Shown: positions 18,801-28,816, counted from the stretch's first letter. The stretch: 57,678 nucleotides of DNA from Candidatus Ligilactobacillus faecavium (GCA_019120355.1 DWVG01000017.1:1-57678); one strand, 5' to 3'. The notes: generated by a model from the sequence alone, not told the origin. A program made the numbers and translations.

Positions 18801-21800
18801 TTATTTTTTCTTACTAAAAATCATTACACCAGCAGCACTTGTGAGCATCACAATCCCGATAATGAATGGAACTGCATATTGTTTTTCACCGGTTTGCGGT
18901 AAGTTTTCGCCATGACTATTGTTACTGTTCTTACCACTTTGTGTATTTTGAGCATTCACAGTTAATTGATTGCTTTCAGTATCAATATTACTTTGAATAG
19001 CTTGGCTACTGCTGTTTTCAACAGCCATCATGCTGTGATTAATTACAGTTGTGTTTTGCGGTGTTGTGCTACTGATTGTCGGTTTGTTAACAATCCTGTT
19101 GCTTCCCTTATTTGGAAGTTCGCTTTGGGAGTATATGATCACCGTTGTTCCAACCGTCGTTGCTGAACTGCCGTTCACGTTTTCCTTTGACCAGCTTGTT
19201 GCTGGAACGTTCATTGAGCTTGATACCAACGTTGGCTTGTTGATCATTGAGCTTCCAAATGAACTTGAACCTGATCCTGTCCGCACTGCTGATGAAATTG
19301 AACTTGCAACCATTGTGTTCGTTTCACTGCTTACAGTTACAGGAACCGATTTTTCAGTCGACTTGTTGACGTAACTGATCGTTGAAGCCTTTGATGGGAC
19401 TTCCACACTTGTTTCAATGTTCTTGCTTGGCTTGTTAGCTGAGCTTGATGAAACCGTGTTGATCGTTGAACTTGATTCAGTATTGATGCTGCTTGATGAT
19501 TCAACTGATGATGAACTCTTTACAGGACGATTGCCACTGCGGTGACTCTTGACTGTTGCTGACTTCATTGATGATGAACTTGCAACTTCTTTACTGCTTG
19601 ATTCAACTGACGACTTCTTACTTGAACTCTTTACGCTTGAACTCTTCTTGCTGCTTGAAATCTTGCTTGAACTTGATTTCTGACTTGATGAGCTCTTAAT
19701 GCTTGAACTCTTCTTGCTGCTGCTTGGAATCTTACTTGAGCTTGATTCCTGATTTATTGAATTCTTGATACTTGAACTCTTCGTACTGCTGCTTGAAACC
19801 TTACTTGAGCTTGACTTCTGACTCGATAAGCTCTTAATACTTGAGCTCTTTACAGGCCGATTACCACTACGGTGGCTCTTGACTGTTGCTGATTTCATTG
19901 ATGATGAATTGCTCTTCACGCTTAAACTCTTTTTACTACTGCTTGAACTTGATTTCTTACTTGATGAACTCTTAATGCTTGAGCTCTTCTCACTGCTGCT
20001 TGAAACCTTACTTGAGCTTGATTCCTTGCTTGATGAGCTCTTAATGCTTGAGCTCTTCTTGTTGCTGCTTGAAATCTTGCTTGAACTACTCTTCAAACTT
20101 GATGATTTCTTGTTGCTTGATGCAATCTTTGAGTTGCTGCTCTTGACTGCACTTGATGAGCTCTTTACACTTGAACTCTTTGCACTGCTTAAAATCTTGC
20201 TTGAACTTAACTTCTTGCTTGATGAACTCTTAATGCTTGAGCTCTTCTCACTGCTGCTTGAAACCTTACTTGAGCTTAATTTCTTACTTGATGAGCTGTT
20301 AATACTTGAGCTCTCTTTACTGCTTGATGAGATCTTTACACTTAAGCTCTTCTTGCTGCTTGAAATCTTGCTTGAGCTTGACTTCTTGCTTGATGAACTC
20401 TTCACACTTGAGCTCTTCTCACTGCTTGAAATCTTGCTTGAGCTTGATTCCTTGCTTGATGAACTCTTCACACTTGAGCTCTTCTTACTGCTACTTGATG
20501 AAATCTTGCTTGAGCTTGTTTCTTTGCTTGATGAGTTTTTAATACTTGAACTCTTCTCACTGCTGCTTGAAACCTTACTTGAGCTTGATTCCTTGCTTGA
20601 TGAGCTCTTAATGCTTGAGCTCTTCTTGCTGTTGCTTAAAATTACCTTGCTTGAACTACTCTTCAAACTTGATGATTTCTTGCTGCTTGATGCAATCTTT
20701 GAGCTGTTGCTTTTGACTGCACTTGATGGATTCTTTACACTTGAGCTCTTCTTACTGCTACTTGATGAAATCTTGCTTGAGCTTGTTTCTTTGCTTGATG
20801 AGTTTTTAATACTTGAACTCTTTGCACTGCTGCTTGAAACCTTACTTAAGCTTGACTTCTTACTTGATGAACTCTTAATGCTTGAGCTCTTCTTGCTGCT
20901 GTTTGAAATTACCTTGCTTGAACTACTCTTCAAATTTGATGATTTCTTGCTGCTTGATGCAATCTTTGAACTGCTGCTCTTGACTGCACTTGATGAGCTC
21001 TTTACACTTGAACTCTTCTTGCTACTGCTTGAGCTTGATTTCTGACTTGATGAGCTCTTAATGCTTGAACTCTTCTCACTGCTGCTTGAAACCTTACTTG
21101 AGCTTGACTTCTGACTCGATAAGCTCTTAATACTTGAGCTCTTCTCACTGCTTGAAATCTTGCTTAAGCTTGACTTCTTACTTGATGAACTCTTAATACT
21201 TGAGCTCTTCTCACTGCTTGAAATCTTACTTAAGCTTGACTTCTTACTTGGTGAACTCTTAATGCTTGAGCTCTTCTCACTGCTGCTTGAAACCTTACTT
21301 GAGCTTGACTTCTGACTCGATAAGCTCTTAACACTTGAGCTCTTCTTACTGCTGCTTGAAATCTTGTTTGAGCTTGATTTCTGACTTGATGACCTCTTAA
21401 TGCTTGAACTCTTTGCACTGCTTAAAATCTTGCTTGAGCTTGACTTCTTACTTGATGAACTCTTAATGCTTGAACTCTTCTTGCTGCTTGATGAAACCTT
21501 GCTTGATGAACTCTTAATGCTTGAGCTCCTTTTAATACTACTTGAAGATTTGACACTCCTTTTGATTGAACTGCTACTTGATGCAGTTGCAATCGGCGTA
21601 TCAACAACCTTTGCATCGTTTGTAATATTCTTTCCATTTACAGTAACCGTTGTAACTCCTGTGTCACTAATTTTCACAGTTATTACTTCTGGATTAAGCT
21701 TATATCCCTTCGGAGCTTTAATTTCTTTAATTGTATATGTTCCAGTTGGAAGGCCATTAAAATTAAAATATCCAGTTTGATTTGAAATTGCATCTTTCGT

Positions 21801-22976
21801 AATTCCATTCCCGCTAATTTGAAAAGTTGCTCCTGCTAAACCTACAACCTTTCCGTTTTGTTCACCAACCTTAAGTAAACTGACTCCATATTTAGGTTGC
21901 GAACCATTAATCGTTCCATGCCAATCATTCTTTACAGTTGCTGTTGCTGAACCAGCAGATGTACCGTTAGGATTTGTTTGATTAGCTGTATTTTGCCACT
22001 GATTTGCTTGTTCGTTTGATGAAACTTTGGTTTGATAAGTAATTGTATATGCCACTTGTTTTACTGGATACCAATCGCCGCTTTCATCAACTCCCATCAA
22101 AGCACCTGAAATATTATATTCATTAGCTGTGATGGTCAATGAATTACCCGTAACCGAAATTTTTCCTTCTGAGACCGGATAATTCGTTTGCGAATAAGTC
22201 AAATGTGCTGTTCCCCATTCTCCATCTTCATATTGAACAAAATAAGTTATCTTAACTGATCCAGGAACAATTTTCTGGCCGTCTTTTGCAGTATCCTTAA
22301 TCGTTGATGTTCCACTATTCGTCAACACGCCATGGACTTGCCAATTAATGTTCCCATTATTAGCAATTGTTCCGCTTTTTTTAACGGTTCCCTTGGGAGC
22401 AACGATATTAGGTGTCCCACCTTGATTACTTGAAGTTGACGGCGTTGATGTTACCTTAATTGTAGGCGTTGGAATTGAATTTGAATCCGGCCAACTATTA
22501 ACTTTCGCAGGCTTGGTTCCGTTTTCAGTTGTAACAACCCCGGTAAATTGTAATTTACCAGAATTTAAAACATGACCATTCATCTTACTATTAAAAGTAA
22601 TTGTGATCCCACTGTTTGTAATTTGCGCAGTTGCAACATCCTGACCATTTAACGGATCACCAGGATTACTTGGATCTTCGTATTTAATTGAAACAGTATG
22701 CGGAACTCCTGTTATCCCTGCTCCATCAGCCGTTGCTTTGGGAAATTCAACATGGATCGTATCACCTGTATGAACGACCTGTTTACTATTTCCTAAAGTC
22801 ATTGTGAAATGCACTTTTTGTCCTGCTGTCGCAGAACCCACATTTGTCGTAATTGAATCGACTTCAGAACTTGTTAAGTCTGCAGCATGCAGATCATTTT
22901 GTGATGGAATGAATACTAAAACCATCGATGTGATCAATACAATTAATCGAATAAAGTTCTTTTTTAATTTTGTCAC
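18801..22976 (-). CDS. LPxTG-anchored serine-rich repeat adhesin with Cna-B/SpaA-like domain
   Basis: Signal peptide, N-terminal adhesive Ig-like domain, CnaB-like GLAGATFQISGNGITKDAISNQTGYFNFNGLPTGTYTIKEIKAPKGYKL, very long SSS(I/V)KSSSSKKSSS tract, C-terminal LPQTGEKQYAVPFIIGIVMLTSAAGVMIFSKKK. Confidence 0.95.
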   Translation of the reverse strand: MTKLKKNFIRLIVLITSMVLVFIPSQNDLHAADLTSSEVDSITTNVGSATAGQKVHFTMTLGNSKQVVHTGDTIHVEFPKATADGAGITGVPHTVSIKYEDPSNPGDPLNGQDVATAQITNSGITITFNSKMNGHVLNSGKLQFTGVVTTENGTKPAKVNSWPDSNSIPTPTIKVTSTPSTSSNQGGTPNIVAPKGTVKKSGTIANNGNINWQVHGVLTNSGTSTIKDTAKDGQKIVPGSVKITYFVQYEDGEWGTAHLTYSQTNYPVSEGKISVTGNSLTITANEYNISGALMGVDESGDWYPVKQVAYTITYQTKVSSNEQANQWQNTANQTNPNGTSAGSATATVKNDWHGTINGSQPKYGVSLLKVGEQNGKVVGLAGATFQISGNGITKDAISNQTGYFNFNGLPTGTYTIKEIKAPKGYKLNPEVITVKISDTGVTTVTVNGKNITNDAKVVDTPIATASSSSSIKRSVKSSSSIKRSSSIKSSSSKVSSSSKKSSSIKSSSSKKSSSSKILSSAKSSSIKRSSSQKSSSNKISSSSKKSSSVKSLSSQKSSSSKVSSSSEKSSSIKSSPSKKSSLSKISSSEKSSSIKSSSSKKSSLSKISSSEKSSSIKSLSSQKSSSSKVSSSSEKSSSIKSSSSQKSSSSSSKKSSSVKSSSSAVKSSSSKIASSSKKSSNLKSSSSKVISNSSKKSSSIKSSSSKKSSLSKVSSSSAKSSSIKNSSSKETSSSKISSSSSKKSSSVKNPSSAVKSNSSKIASSSKKSSSLKSSSSKVILSNSKKSSSIKSSSSKESSSSKVSSSSEKSSSIKNSSSKETSSSKISSSSSKKSSSVKSSSSKESSSSKISSSEKSSSVKSSSSKKSSSSKISSSKKSLSVKISSSSKESSSINSSSSKKLSSSKVSSSSEKSSSIKSSSSKKLSSSKILSSAKSSSVKSSSSAVKSSNSKIASSNKKSSSLKSSSSKISSSNKKSSSIKSSSSKESSSSKVSSSSEKSSSIKSSSSKKSSSSSSKKSLSVKSNSSSMKSATVKSHRSGNRPVKSSSIKSLSSQKSSSSKVSSSSTKSSSIKNSINQESSSSKIPSSSKKSSSIKSSSSQKSSSSKISSSKKSSSVKSSSKKSSVESSSKEVASSSSMKSATVKSHRSGNRPVKSSSSVESSSSINTESSSTINTVSSSSANKPSKNIETSVEVPSKASTISYVNKSTEKSVPVTVSSETNTMVASSISSAVRTGSGSSSFGSSMINKPTLVSSSMNVPATSWSKENVNGSSATTVGTTVIIYSQSELPNKGSNRIVNKPTISSTTPQNTTVINHSMMAVENSSSQAIQSNIDTESNQLTVNAQNTQSGKNSNNSHGENLPQTGEKQYAVPFIIGIVMLTSAAGVMIFSKKK
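19440..21590 (-). repeat. Ser-rich low-complexity coding tandem repeats
   Basis: Repeated SSSIKSSSSKKSSSSKISSS units built from AGC/TCA-rich DNA. Confidence 0.9.
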
Positions 22977-23319
22977 TTTACTTACCCTTTCTTTATTAAT
23001 ATGTAATCCCCCAGATTTCGATTTTTATAATCTTTATCCGATTGATAATGTTATTCGCTTTCGTTCTAAATAGCAATAATTCCGCATTATTGTGCCTTTA
23101 AATTGATAAGAAATGGTAAATTAAGCAACATTCATTGCAAATTATTAATTTTTAAATCCGATTTATCACAAATAGCGGCTTTAATCTTACAGATTGTTAA
23201 GATGGGTTTTGCAAAATATTTTATCGAGTAAGCACAAACAATCAGTGTTCCAATTCTTGAGTTAAAAACAAAGGCGACCCTAATTCAACAGTTAGTAAAT
23301 GTCCTAGAATCAAAAAATA

Positions 23320-23368
23320 AAGTCAGCAATTCCGTGAATCGAATTCACCCTGGAAAAAACTGACTTAC
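23320..23368 (-). terminator. Structured hairpin upstream of adhesin gene (possible terminator)
   Basis: Minus strand AAGTCAG ... GTGAAT-TCG-ATTCAC ... CTGACTT followed by TATTTTTTG. Confidence 0.45.
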
Positions 23369-23404
23369 CCATTGTAATAAAAACTCTTCAACTGCTAATA
23401 ACTA

Positions 23405-23436
23405 AAAAAGATGCTGCCACCGCAACATCTTTTCCT
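23405..23436 (-). terminator. Terminator after DUF4097 gene
   Basis: AAAAAGATGCTGCCACCGCAACATCTTTT. Confidence 0.75.
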
Positions 23437-24305
23437 TATTCTTTTGTAATTTCAATTTCCTTATTTACATCCAAGTGACCTGCACTCGTTAAGAACGAAG
23501 CTCCGGCATGTCCGCGTTCATGCTGTGGTAACCCTTCAACACTAGCTGGATTCTTAAGATCGTTTCCGCGAATCGCTGCAATCGTAATCGTTGGGGCCTG
23601 AATCTGCCGTAATGACAAATCACCGATATTGGTTGATAAGTTAAAGTCACCTGTAGCCTTAAAACCACGAACCCGTACGTCTCCTTGACCAAGCGTGATC
23701 TTAGCGTCATTGAAGGTTACGTTCCGCATCTTCAACCGGCCTTCAGCAAACGCCGCCGTCATTGAATCGCCGCTTTGGAATTCATCCAGCAAAATATCGC
23801 CGGTCCGGTTTTCGATTTTGGCATTTCCAAGCAACGTCTTCTTCATCACTAAGTTTCCGCTTTGAGCCTTCACATCCAAATTATCGATCGTTGAATCAGC
23901 GACTGTTAATGCTCCACTTCCAACAATCAAATTAATCGTTGACGTTTTAACGTTATCGATTGCTACGTCTCCCTTGGTCACTTCGGCACTCAACTTTAAA
24001 AAGTCAGTCCGTGGGAGCGTAACTTCCAACCGACTTTTACCGACTGAAAATTTAAAGGCCAGTGTCTTTTTCAAAACATTCAAGCCGCTCTTTTCAATTA
24101 CCCGCAACGTATGGCCTTCCTGTTTCATTTCAAACCGATCATCATCTTTTTGTTCGCCATAGTAGATGATGCCCGCATTTTCTGCTTGCCGGATAACTAA
24201 ATCTGTTCCGGTCAGATTAATTTCTAATCGGTTAAAGTCCTTCACATCAAAGACATGTGCAAATTGTTTCTTATCAAACACAAATATCACCCTCTCATTG
24301 ATCAT
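23436..24305 (-). CDS. DUF4097-family beta-strand repeat protein
   Basis: LEVTLPRTDFLKLSAEVTKGDVAIDNVKTSTINLIVGSGALTVADSTIDNLDVKAQSGNLVMKKT, typical of DUF4097/adhesin-like beta-helix proteins. Confidence 0.85.
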   Translation of the reverse strand: MINERVIFVFDKKQFAHVFDVKDFNRLEINLTGTDLVIRQAENAGIIYYGEQKDDDRFEMKQEGHTLRVIEKSGLNVLKKTLAFKFSVGKSRLEVTLPRTDFLKLSAEVTKGDVAIDNVKTSTINLIVGSGALTVADSTIDNLDVKAQSGNLVMKKTLLGNAKIENRTGDILLDEFQSGDSMTAAFAEGRLKMRNVTFNDAKITLGQGDVRVRGFKATGDFNLSTNIGDLSLRQIQAPTITIAAIRGNDLKNPASVEGLPQHERGHAGASFLTSAGHLDVNKEIEITKE

Positions 24306-24391
24306 TCCTCTTCTAATATACTATAAGTTTGAGCATTTTCTAAAATTAGTGCTACAATTAAACTAATTTAGAGGAAATTAGGTGAAAAAAC

Positions 24392-25297
24392 ATGCGTCAA
24401 GGAACTCATATTATTACACTTGATAATGGCTACCACATTTGGACTCACACCGAAGGCCAAGGGAACATTAAATTACTTTGTCTCCACGGCGGCCCTGGCG
24501 GTAACCATGAATACTGGGAAAACTTTGGAGAAGAGCTTGCTGATCTCGGCGTTGAGGTTACAATGTATGATCAACTTGGTTCATTCTATTCAGATCAACC
24601 AGATTACTCTGATCCTCAGATTGCTGAAAAATATCTTACTTACAACTATTATCTTGAAGAATTAGAAGAACTTCGGCAAAAGCTCAACTATGATAACTTC
24701 TATTTAATTGGTCAATCATGGGGCGGTGCTTTAGCAATGATGTACGCCCTTAAATACGGCCAACACTTAAAGGGATTAATCATCTCATCAATGGTCGACA
24801 ACATTGACGAATACCTTGAACACATCAACGCCCTTCGGGAAAAAACATTGACCCCTGAAGCTGTTGCTTACATGAAAGAATGCGAAGCCAAAAATGACCT
24901 TGATAACGCTCGTTACCAAGGTTACGTTGACGTTTTGAACCGGGAATACGTTGACCGCAAGCAACCAATGGCAATTCGCCACTTGATTCCAACAATGGCT
25001 ACTCCAGTATACAACGCATTCCAAGGAAACAACGAATTCGTTGTAACTGGAAAATTAAAAGAATGGGATATCCGTAACCGGATGAAAGACATCACAATGC
25101 CAACCTTATTGACATTCGGTGAACACGAAACAATGCCATTGAAGTCTGCTAAACGAATGGCCCATGATATTCCACATGCTCGGTTAGAAACCACTCCTTA
25201 CGGTGGTCACCACCATATGATCGATAATGCTCCGGTTTACTTCGCGCACTTAAAACGGTTCTTAAGTGACGTTGAAAACGGAACTTTTAATGATTAA
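24392..25297 (+). CDS. pip: Proline iminopeptidase-family alpha/beta hydrolase
   Basis: LHGGPGGNHEYWENF, LIGQSWGGALAMMYALKYG, GGHHHMID. Confidence 0.93.
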   Translation: MRQGTHIITLDNGYHIWTHTEGQGNIKLLCLHGGPGGNHEYWENFGEELADLGVEVTMYDQLGSFYSDQPDYSDPQIAEKYLTYNYYLEELEELRQKLNYDNFYLIGQSWGGALAMMYALKYGQHLKGLIISSMVDNIDEYLEHINALREKTLTPEAVAYMKECEAKNDLDNARYQGYVDVLNREYVDRKQPMAIRHLIPTMATPVYNAFQGNNEFVVTGKLKEWDIRNRMKDITMPTLLTFGEHETMPLKSAKRMAHDIPHARLETTPYGGHHHMIDNAPVYFAHLKRFLSDVENGTFND

Positions 25298-25300
25298 ACA

Positions 25301-25420
25301 AGGCGTGCCAAAACATCAAAAACGAGCGTGGTGGAAGCAGAAAAGCAAACGAATCGCGCCAGCATAGATTCGGAGATTTACGTTCTTCCACGCAACTCGT
25401 TTGTTTTGGAACCTGATTAT
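25301..25420 (+). repeat. Interspersed intergenic repeat, copy 2 of 3
   Basis: GCCAAAACATCAAAAACGAGCG ... CAACTCGTTTGTTTTGG terminal complementarity; shared internal blocks with copies 1 and 3. Confidence 0.88.
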
Positions 25421-25430
25421 ACCAAAATAA

Positions 25431-25469
25431 TTAAGAGGTTGTGACATAATTGTCACGACCTCTTTTTTC
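25431..25469 (+). terminator. Terminator after repeat copy 2
   Basis: AAGAGGTTGTGACATAATTGTCACGACCTCTTTTTT. Confidence 0.85.
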
Positions 25470-25547
25470 ATCTTATAATCAACTTTTAAAATTCAATTCA
25501 AAAGTGGTAAACTTGTTATGTTTAATTAGTATTGGAGAGAATTATAT

Positions 25548-27341
25548 ATGAAGAAAAAATTATTATCTGGAAGTTTTTGGATGATGATGGGGAGTATCCT
25601 TTCACGGGTCCTCGGAATCATCTATTTAATTCCCTGGTTAATGATGATGGGAAGCCTCGAACAGCGAAATGCTGCTCAGGCAATCTTTAATTCAGCGTAT
25701 ACTCCATACGCCCTTTTTCTTGTTTTAAGTCAATCAGGATTTCCGTCTTCGATTGCCCGACAAATTGCGGAATACAATAGTGAAAATAAATTTCGCAACA
25801 GTTTACGGGTCTTCAAGTACGGAATAATCGTAATGATCGGGATGGGGTTGATTTCCGGAATCATTTTCTGGGTCGCCGCTCCTTGGATTGCGGCAACGAG
25901 CCCGGTTGTTTCTGTTCGGGCAACAACGGTTACCATTCGGTGCTGCGTTCCCGCGTTGGTAATTTTACCGCCAATGAGTTTGATTCGGGGATTCTTCCAA
26001 GGAAATCAAGACATGCAACCGTATGGAATTTCTCAATTATGGGAACAACTCATGCGGGTCATCTTTATCATCGCAACGACGTTTGTGATCATGGAAGTTT
26101 TCCACGGAAGTTTCTTAAAGGCTGTTAACTACAGTACATTTGCTGCCTTTGTCGGGGCGGTCTTCAGTTTACTGTACTTAACATATCACGGATTTAAAAA
26201 GCGCAATGAATATAAGGAAATGTACGAACAAAGTCTGCCAGCAGACAATAATCACATTCCTTCAATTTTCAAAGCAATCATTCACGATGCCATTCCGTTC
26301 GTTGTTATCGGATCAGCAATCACGATTTTCCAATTTGTCGATCAGATGACTTTCAAAACAATTGCGGTCGGAATGATGGATATGCCGCTGAAAACGGCGC
26401 GCGACCTCTTTACTTATTTCTCGGCCAACCCGAATAAGATCACCGCGGTCGTGATTTCATTAACAACGGCCATTTCCGAAACATCTTTGCCGCTGTTAGC
26501 GCAAAAGCAAAGCTGCAAGGAAACCGGAACTGTTCTTTCACAAAACATTGAATTAAACTTAGCATGTTTGATTCCGGCATCAATTTTGCTCTCGATCTTA
26601 GCCTGGGAAGTCAACGGCATCTTCTTCGATTTCCAAAAAATCGGTGCTCAGTTAATGTCATTTGCATTGATCAACAGTATTATTCTGGCCCTTTTCATGA
26701 ACTTCTTCACTGCAGTTCAATCAATGGGCTATCAGCGCTATGCGATTAAGAAATTCGGTGTCGGGGTAATTTTAAAATTGGCTTTGCAAACACCTGCAAT
26801 TTACTTCTTTGGCGCATTCGGTCCAACATTGGCAACTTCAATTGCCTTTGGGCTGGTAACCTTAGATGTTTACTTAATGTTGCGGCGCAATTATATTCAA
26901 AAAGGCCAACTGCGCTATGCTGGTAAAATTCTTAAAATCAACGTTGTCTTATTAGCAATTACATTTGTCATTAACAAGTTGATCAAGATCTTCTTTGTTC
27001 CAGAATCAAAGGTCACCGCATTCATTTACTGTGCAGTGCTTGCTGGTGGTTTTGGACTTGCATACCTCGCAATTTTGAAGAAGACCGGATTATTAGGGGT
27101 CATCTTTGGAACCGCGGAGGAAAATACTTCACCTGCCGAAGATGAAGACATTCTCATCGAACCAGCAACCGATTATGAAATTCAAAATGACGATCAACCG
27201 GTTGATCAGTCAACTCCGACAGATTCAAATCACGAATCAAATTCTTCATCCGAAGAACCAATTCCGCCACGGAAACAAACGAAGCCTGCTAAAAAGAGGA
27301 CTTCTGGCTGGTGGAATAAACCAAAAGGAAAACACTTTTAG
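25548..27341 (+). CDS. Polysaccharide biosynthesis / MATE-like flippase (SpoVB/MurJ-type)
   Basis: About 14 TMs; GSFWMMMGSILSRVLGIIYLIPWLMMMG, SALIRGFFQG-like SLIRGFFQGNQDMQPYGISQLWEQLMRV. Confidence 0.9.
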   Translation: MKKKLLSGSFWMMMGSILSRVLGIIYLIPWLMMMGSLEQRNAAQAIFNSAYTPYALFLVLSQSGFPSSIARQIAEYNSENKFRNSLRVFKYGIIVMIGMGLISGIIFWVAAPWIAATSPVVSVRATTVTIRCCVPALVILPPMSLIRGFFQGNQDMQPYGISQLWEQLMRVIFIIATTFVIMEVFHGSFLKAVNYSTFAAFVGAVFSLLYLTYHGFKKRNEYKEMYEQSLPADNNHIPSIFKAIIHDAIPFVVIGSAITIFQFVDQMTFKTIAVGMMDMPLKTARDLFTYFSANPNKITAVVISLTTAISETSLPLLAQKQSCKETGTVLSQNIELNLACLIPASILLSILAWEVNGIFFDFQKIGAQLMSFALINSIILALFMNFFTAVQSMGYQRYAIKKFGVGVILKLALQTPAIYFFGAFGPTLATSIAFGLVTLDVYLMLRRNYIQKGQLRYAGKILKINVVLLAITFVINKLIKIFFVPESKVTAFIYCAVLAGGFGLAYLAILKKTGLLGVIFGTAEENTSPAEDEDILIEPATDYEIQNDDQPVDQSTPTDSNHESNSSSEEPIPPRKQTKPAKKRTSGWWNKPKGKHF

Positions 27342-27346
27342 ATAAC

Positions 27347-27383
27347 AAAAAAACGAACTGATAAAAATCAGTTCGTTTTTTTT
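27347..27383. terminator. Bidirectional terminator
   Basis: AAAAAAACGAACTGAT-AAAA-ATCAGTTCGTTTTTTTT. Confidence 0.88.
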
Positions 27384-27384
27384 A

Positions 27385-28266
27385 CTATTTATTTGCTTTT
27401 TCGTCTTCTTCTTGTGCTAAAAGTAAGCATCCGGTGATTCCGGCATCATCGCCTAATGCACAGTGAACGATGTATTTATCCAAGTCAGGCGTCTTCAAGT
27501 AGCCGTTCATTTGCTTCTTAAATGATTCACGCATCATTGGGAAGAGTTGTTCTTGCTTTGAAACTCCGCCACCAAAGATAATCATTTCTGGTGAAAGAAC
27601 AACTGTTAAGTCCATGCAAGCCTGAGCAAGGTAATATGCTTCAATTTCCCAGTCATGGTCATCCTTTGGAATTTCATATGCCTTTACCCCATGGTGCCGA
27701 GCTTCAACTGCAGGGCCAGCTGTTAATCCTTCAAGGCAATCCTTGTGATATGGGCAATGGCCTTCGTACTTGTCATCCGGGTGACGCCGCATGATCATGT
27801 GCCCCATTTCAGGGTGACCAAAGCCTTCAAGCAATTTACCGTTAACAACCCCGCCGCCACCGACGCCGGTTCCGACAGTTAAGTAAACGCAACTGTCTAG
27901 TCCTTTAGCAGCTCCGCGTTTTAATTCGCCGTATGCAGCAACGTTAACGTCCGTTGTCCATGCGTATGGAACGTCGAACCGTTTCTTCATTTCGCCAAGG
28001 AAATCATAATTTGCCCAGCCTTCCTTAGGCGTTGTTGTAATGTAACCGTATGTATCTGAATTGCGGTTAACATCGATTGGACCAAATGAACCAATTCCAA
28101 TTGCATCACATGGGTTTTCTTCAAAGAACTTGAAAACTTCACTCATCGTTTCGGCAGGAACCGTTGTTGGAATTTTAACCCGCTTTAAAACGTTTAAATT
28201 TTCATCACTGACAGCACAAACAAACTTTGTTCCACCGGCTTCAATCGCACCATATCTCTTTGCCAT
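27385..28266 (-). CDS. scrK: Fructokinase (ROK family)
   Basis: GAIEAGGTKFVCAVSDE, LTVGTGVGGGGVVNGKLLEGFGHPEMGHM, Zn-ligand GHCPYHKDCLEGL. Confidence 0.92.
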   Translation of the reverse strand: MAKRYGAIEAGGTKFVCAVSDENLNVLKRVKIPTTVPAETMSEVFKFFEENPCDAIGIGSFGPIDVNRNSDTYGYITTTPKEGWANYDFLGEMKKRFDVPYAWTTDVNVAAYGELKRGAAKGLDSCVYLTVGTGVGGGGVVNGKLLEGFGHPEMGHMIMRRHPDDKYEGHCPYHKDCLEGLTAGPAVEARHHGVKAYEIPKDDHDWEIEAYYLAQACMDLTVVLSPEMIIFGGGVSKQEQLFPMMRESFKKQMNGYLKTPDLDKYIVHCALGDDAGITGCLLLAQEEDEKANK

Positions 28267-28301
28267 ATGCTTTCTCCTTATTTGTTATATTCACATTTAT
28301 G

Positions 28302-28340
28302 ATTATAAAACAAAAGCGCTTTAAAATAAACGCTTTCAAA
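28302..28340 (-). promoter_or_regulatory. scrK promoter region with two cre-like sites
   Basis: Minus strand TGAAAGCGTTTATT and AAAGCGCTTT followed by TATAAT. Confidence 0.6.
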
Positions 28341-28426
28341 ATTATTGATCAATTTTTTAACGAATCAAGTTGCTTTGTGTATAATATTATGTGTTTAATT
28401 AATTGTTCTAGAAAGGAGCACCCATT

Positions 28427-28816
28427 ATGCGTGTTCGACGTCTTGATCATATTGTTTTAACGGTCAGCAACATTCCGCAAGCAACGCGGTTTTATCACGA
28501 AGTTTTTGACATGCCTGTCATTGAAGATCAAACCGATGAAAATGTCACTACATTACGGTGCGGTCACCAGTTGATTCGGCTTCAAAAGACCGACCGGCCA
28601 ACCGAATTAAAAGCTGACCATCCAACAATTGGGGCGGCTGATTTATGCATCGTTGTCGGTGATGACATCAATGATGTTGAAAACCACCTTAAAAGTTACT
28701 TTGTAAACATCGTTGAAGGCCCTGAAAAAAAGATGGGATCCGAAGGCGAAATGACTTCAATTTACATTACTGACCCGGATAACAATTTAATTGAAATTGC
28801 TTCATATAAAAAATAA
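28427..28816 (+). CDS. VOC/glyoxalase-family protein
   Basis: RLDHIVLTVSNIPQATRFYHEVFDMPVIED ... SIYITDPDNNLIEIASY. Confidence 0.9.
   Translation: MRVRRLDHIVLTVSNIPQATRFYHEVFDMPVIEDQTDENVTTLRCGHQLIRLQKTDRPTELKADHPTIGAADLCIVVGDDINDVENHLKSYFVNIVEGPEKKMGSEGEMTSIYITDPDNNLIEIASYKK

Noticed and set aside
19879-21045. 388-aa Leu-rich + strand ORF (and 20306-20542, 21400-21780)
   Set aside because: Exact antisense of the Ser-rich repeat (AGC/TCA codons read as Leu/Glu/Asp); repetitive composition artefact with no RBS or homologous domain.
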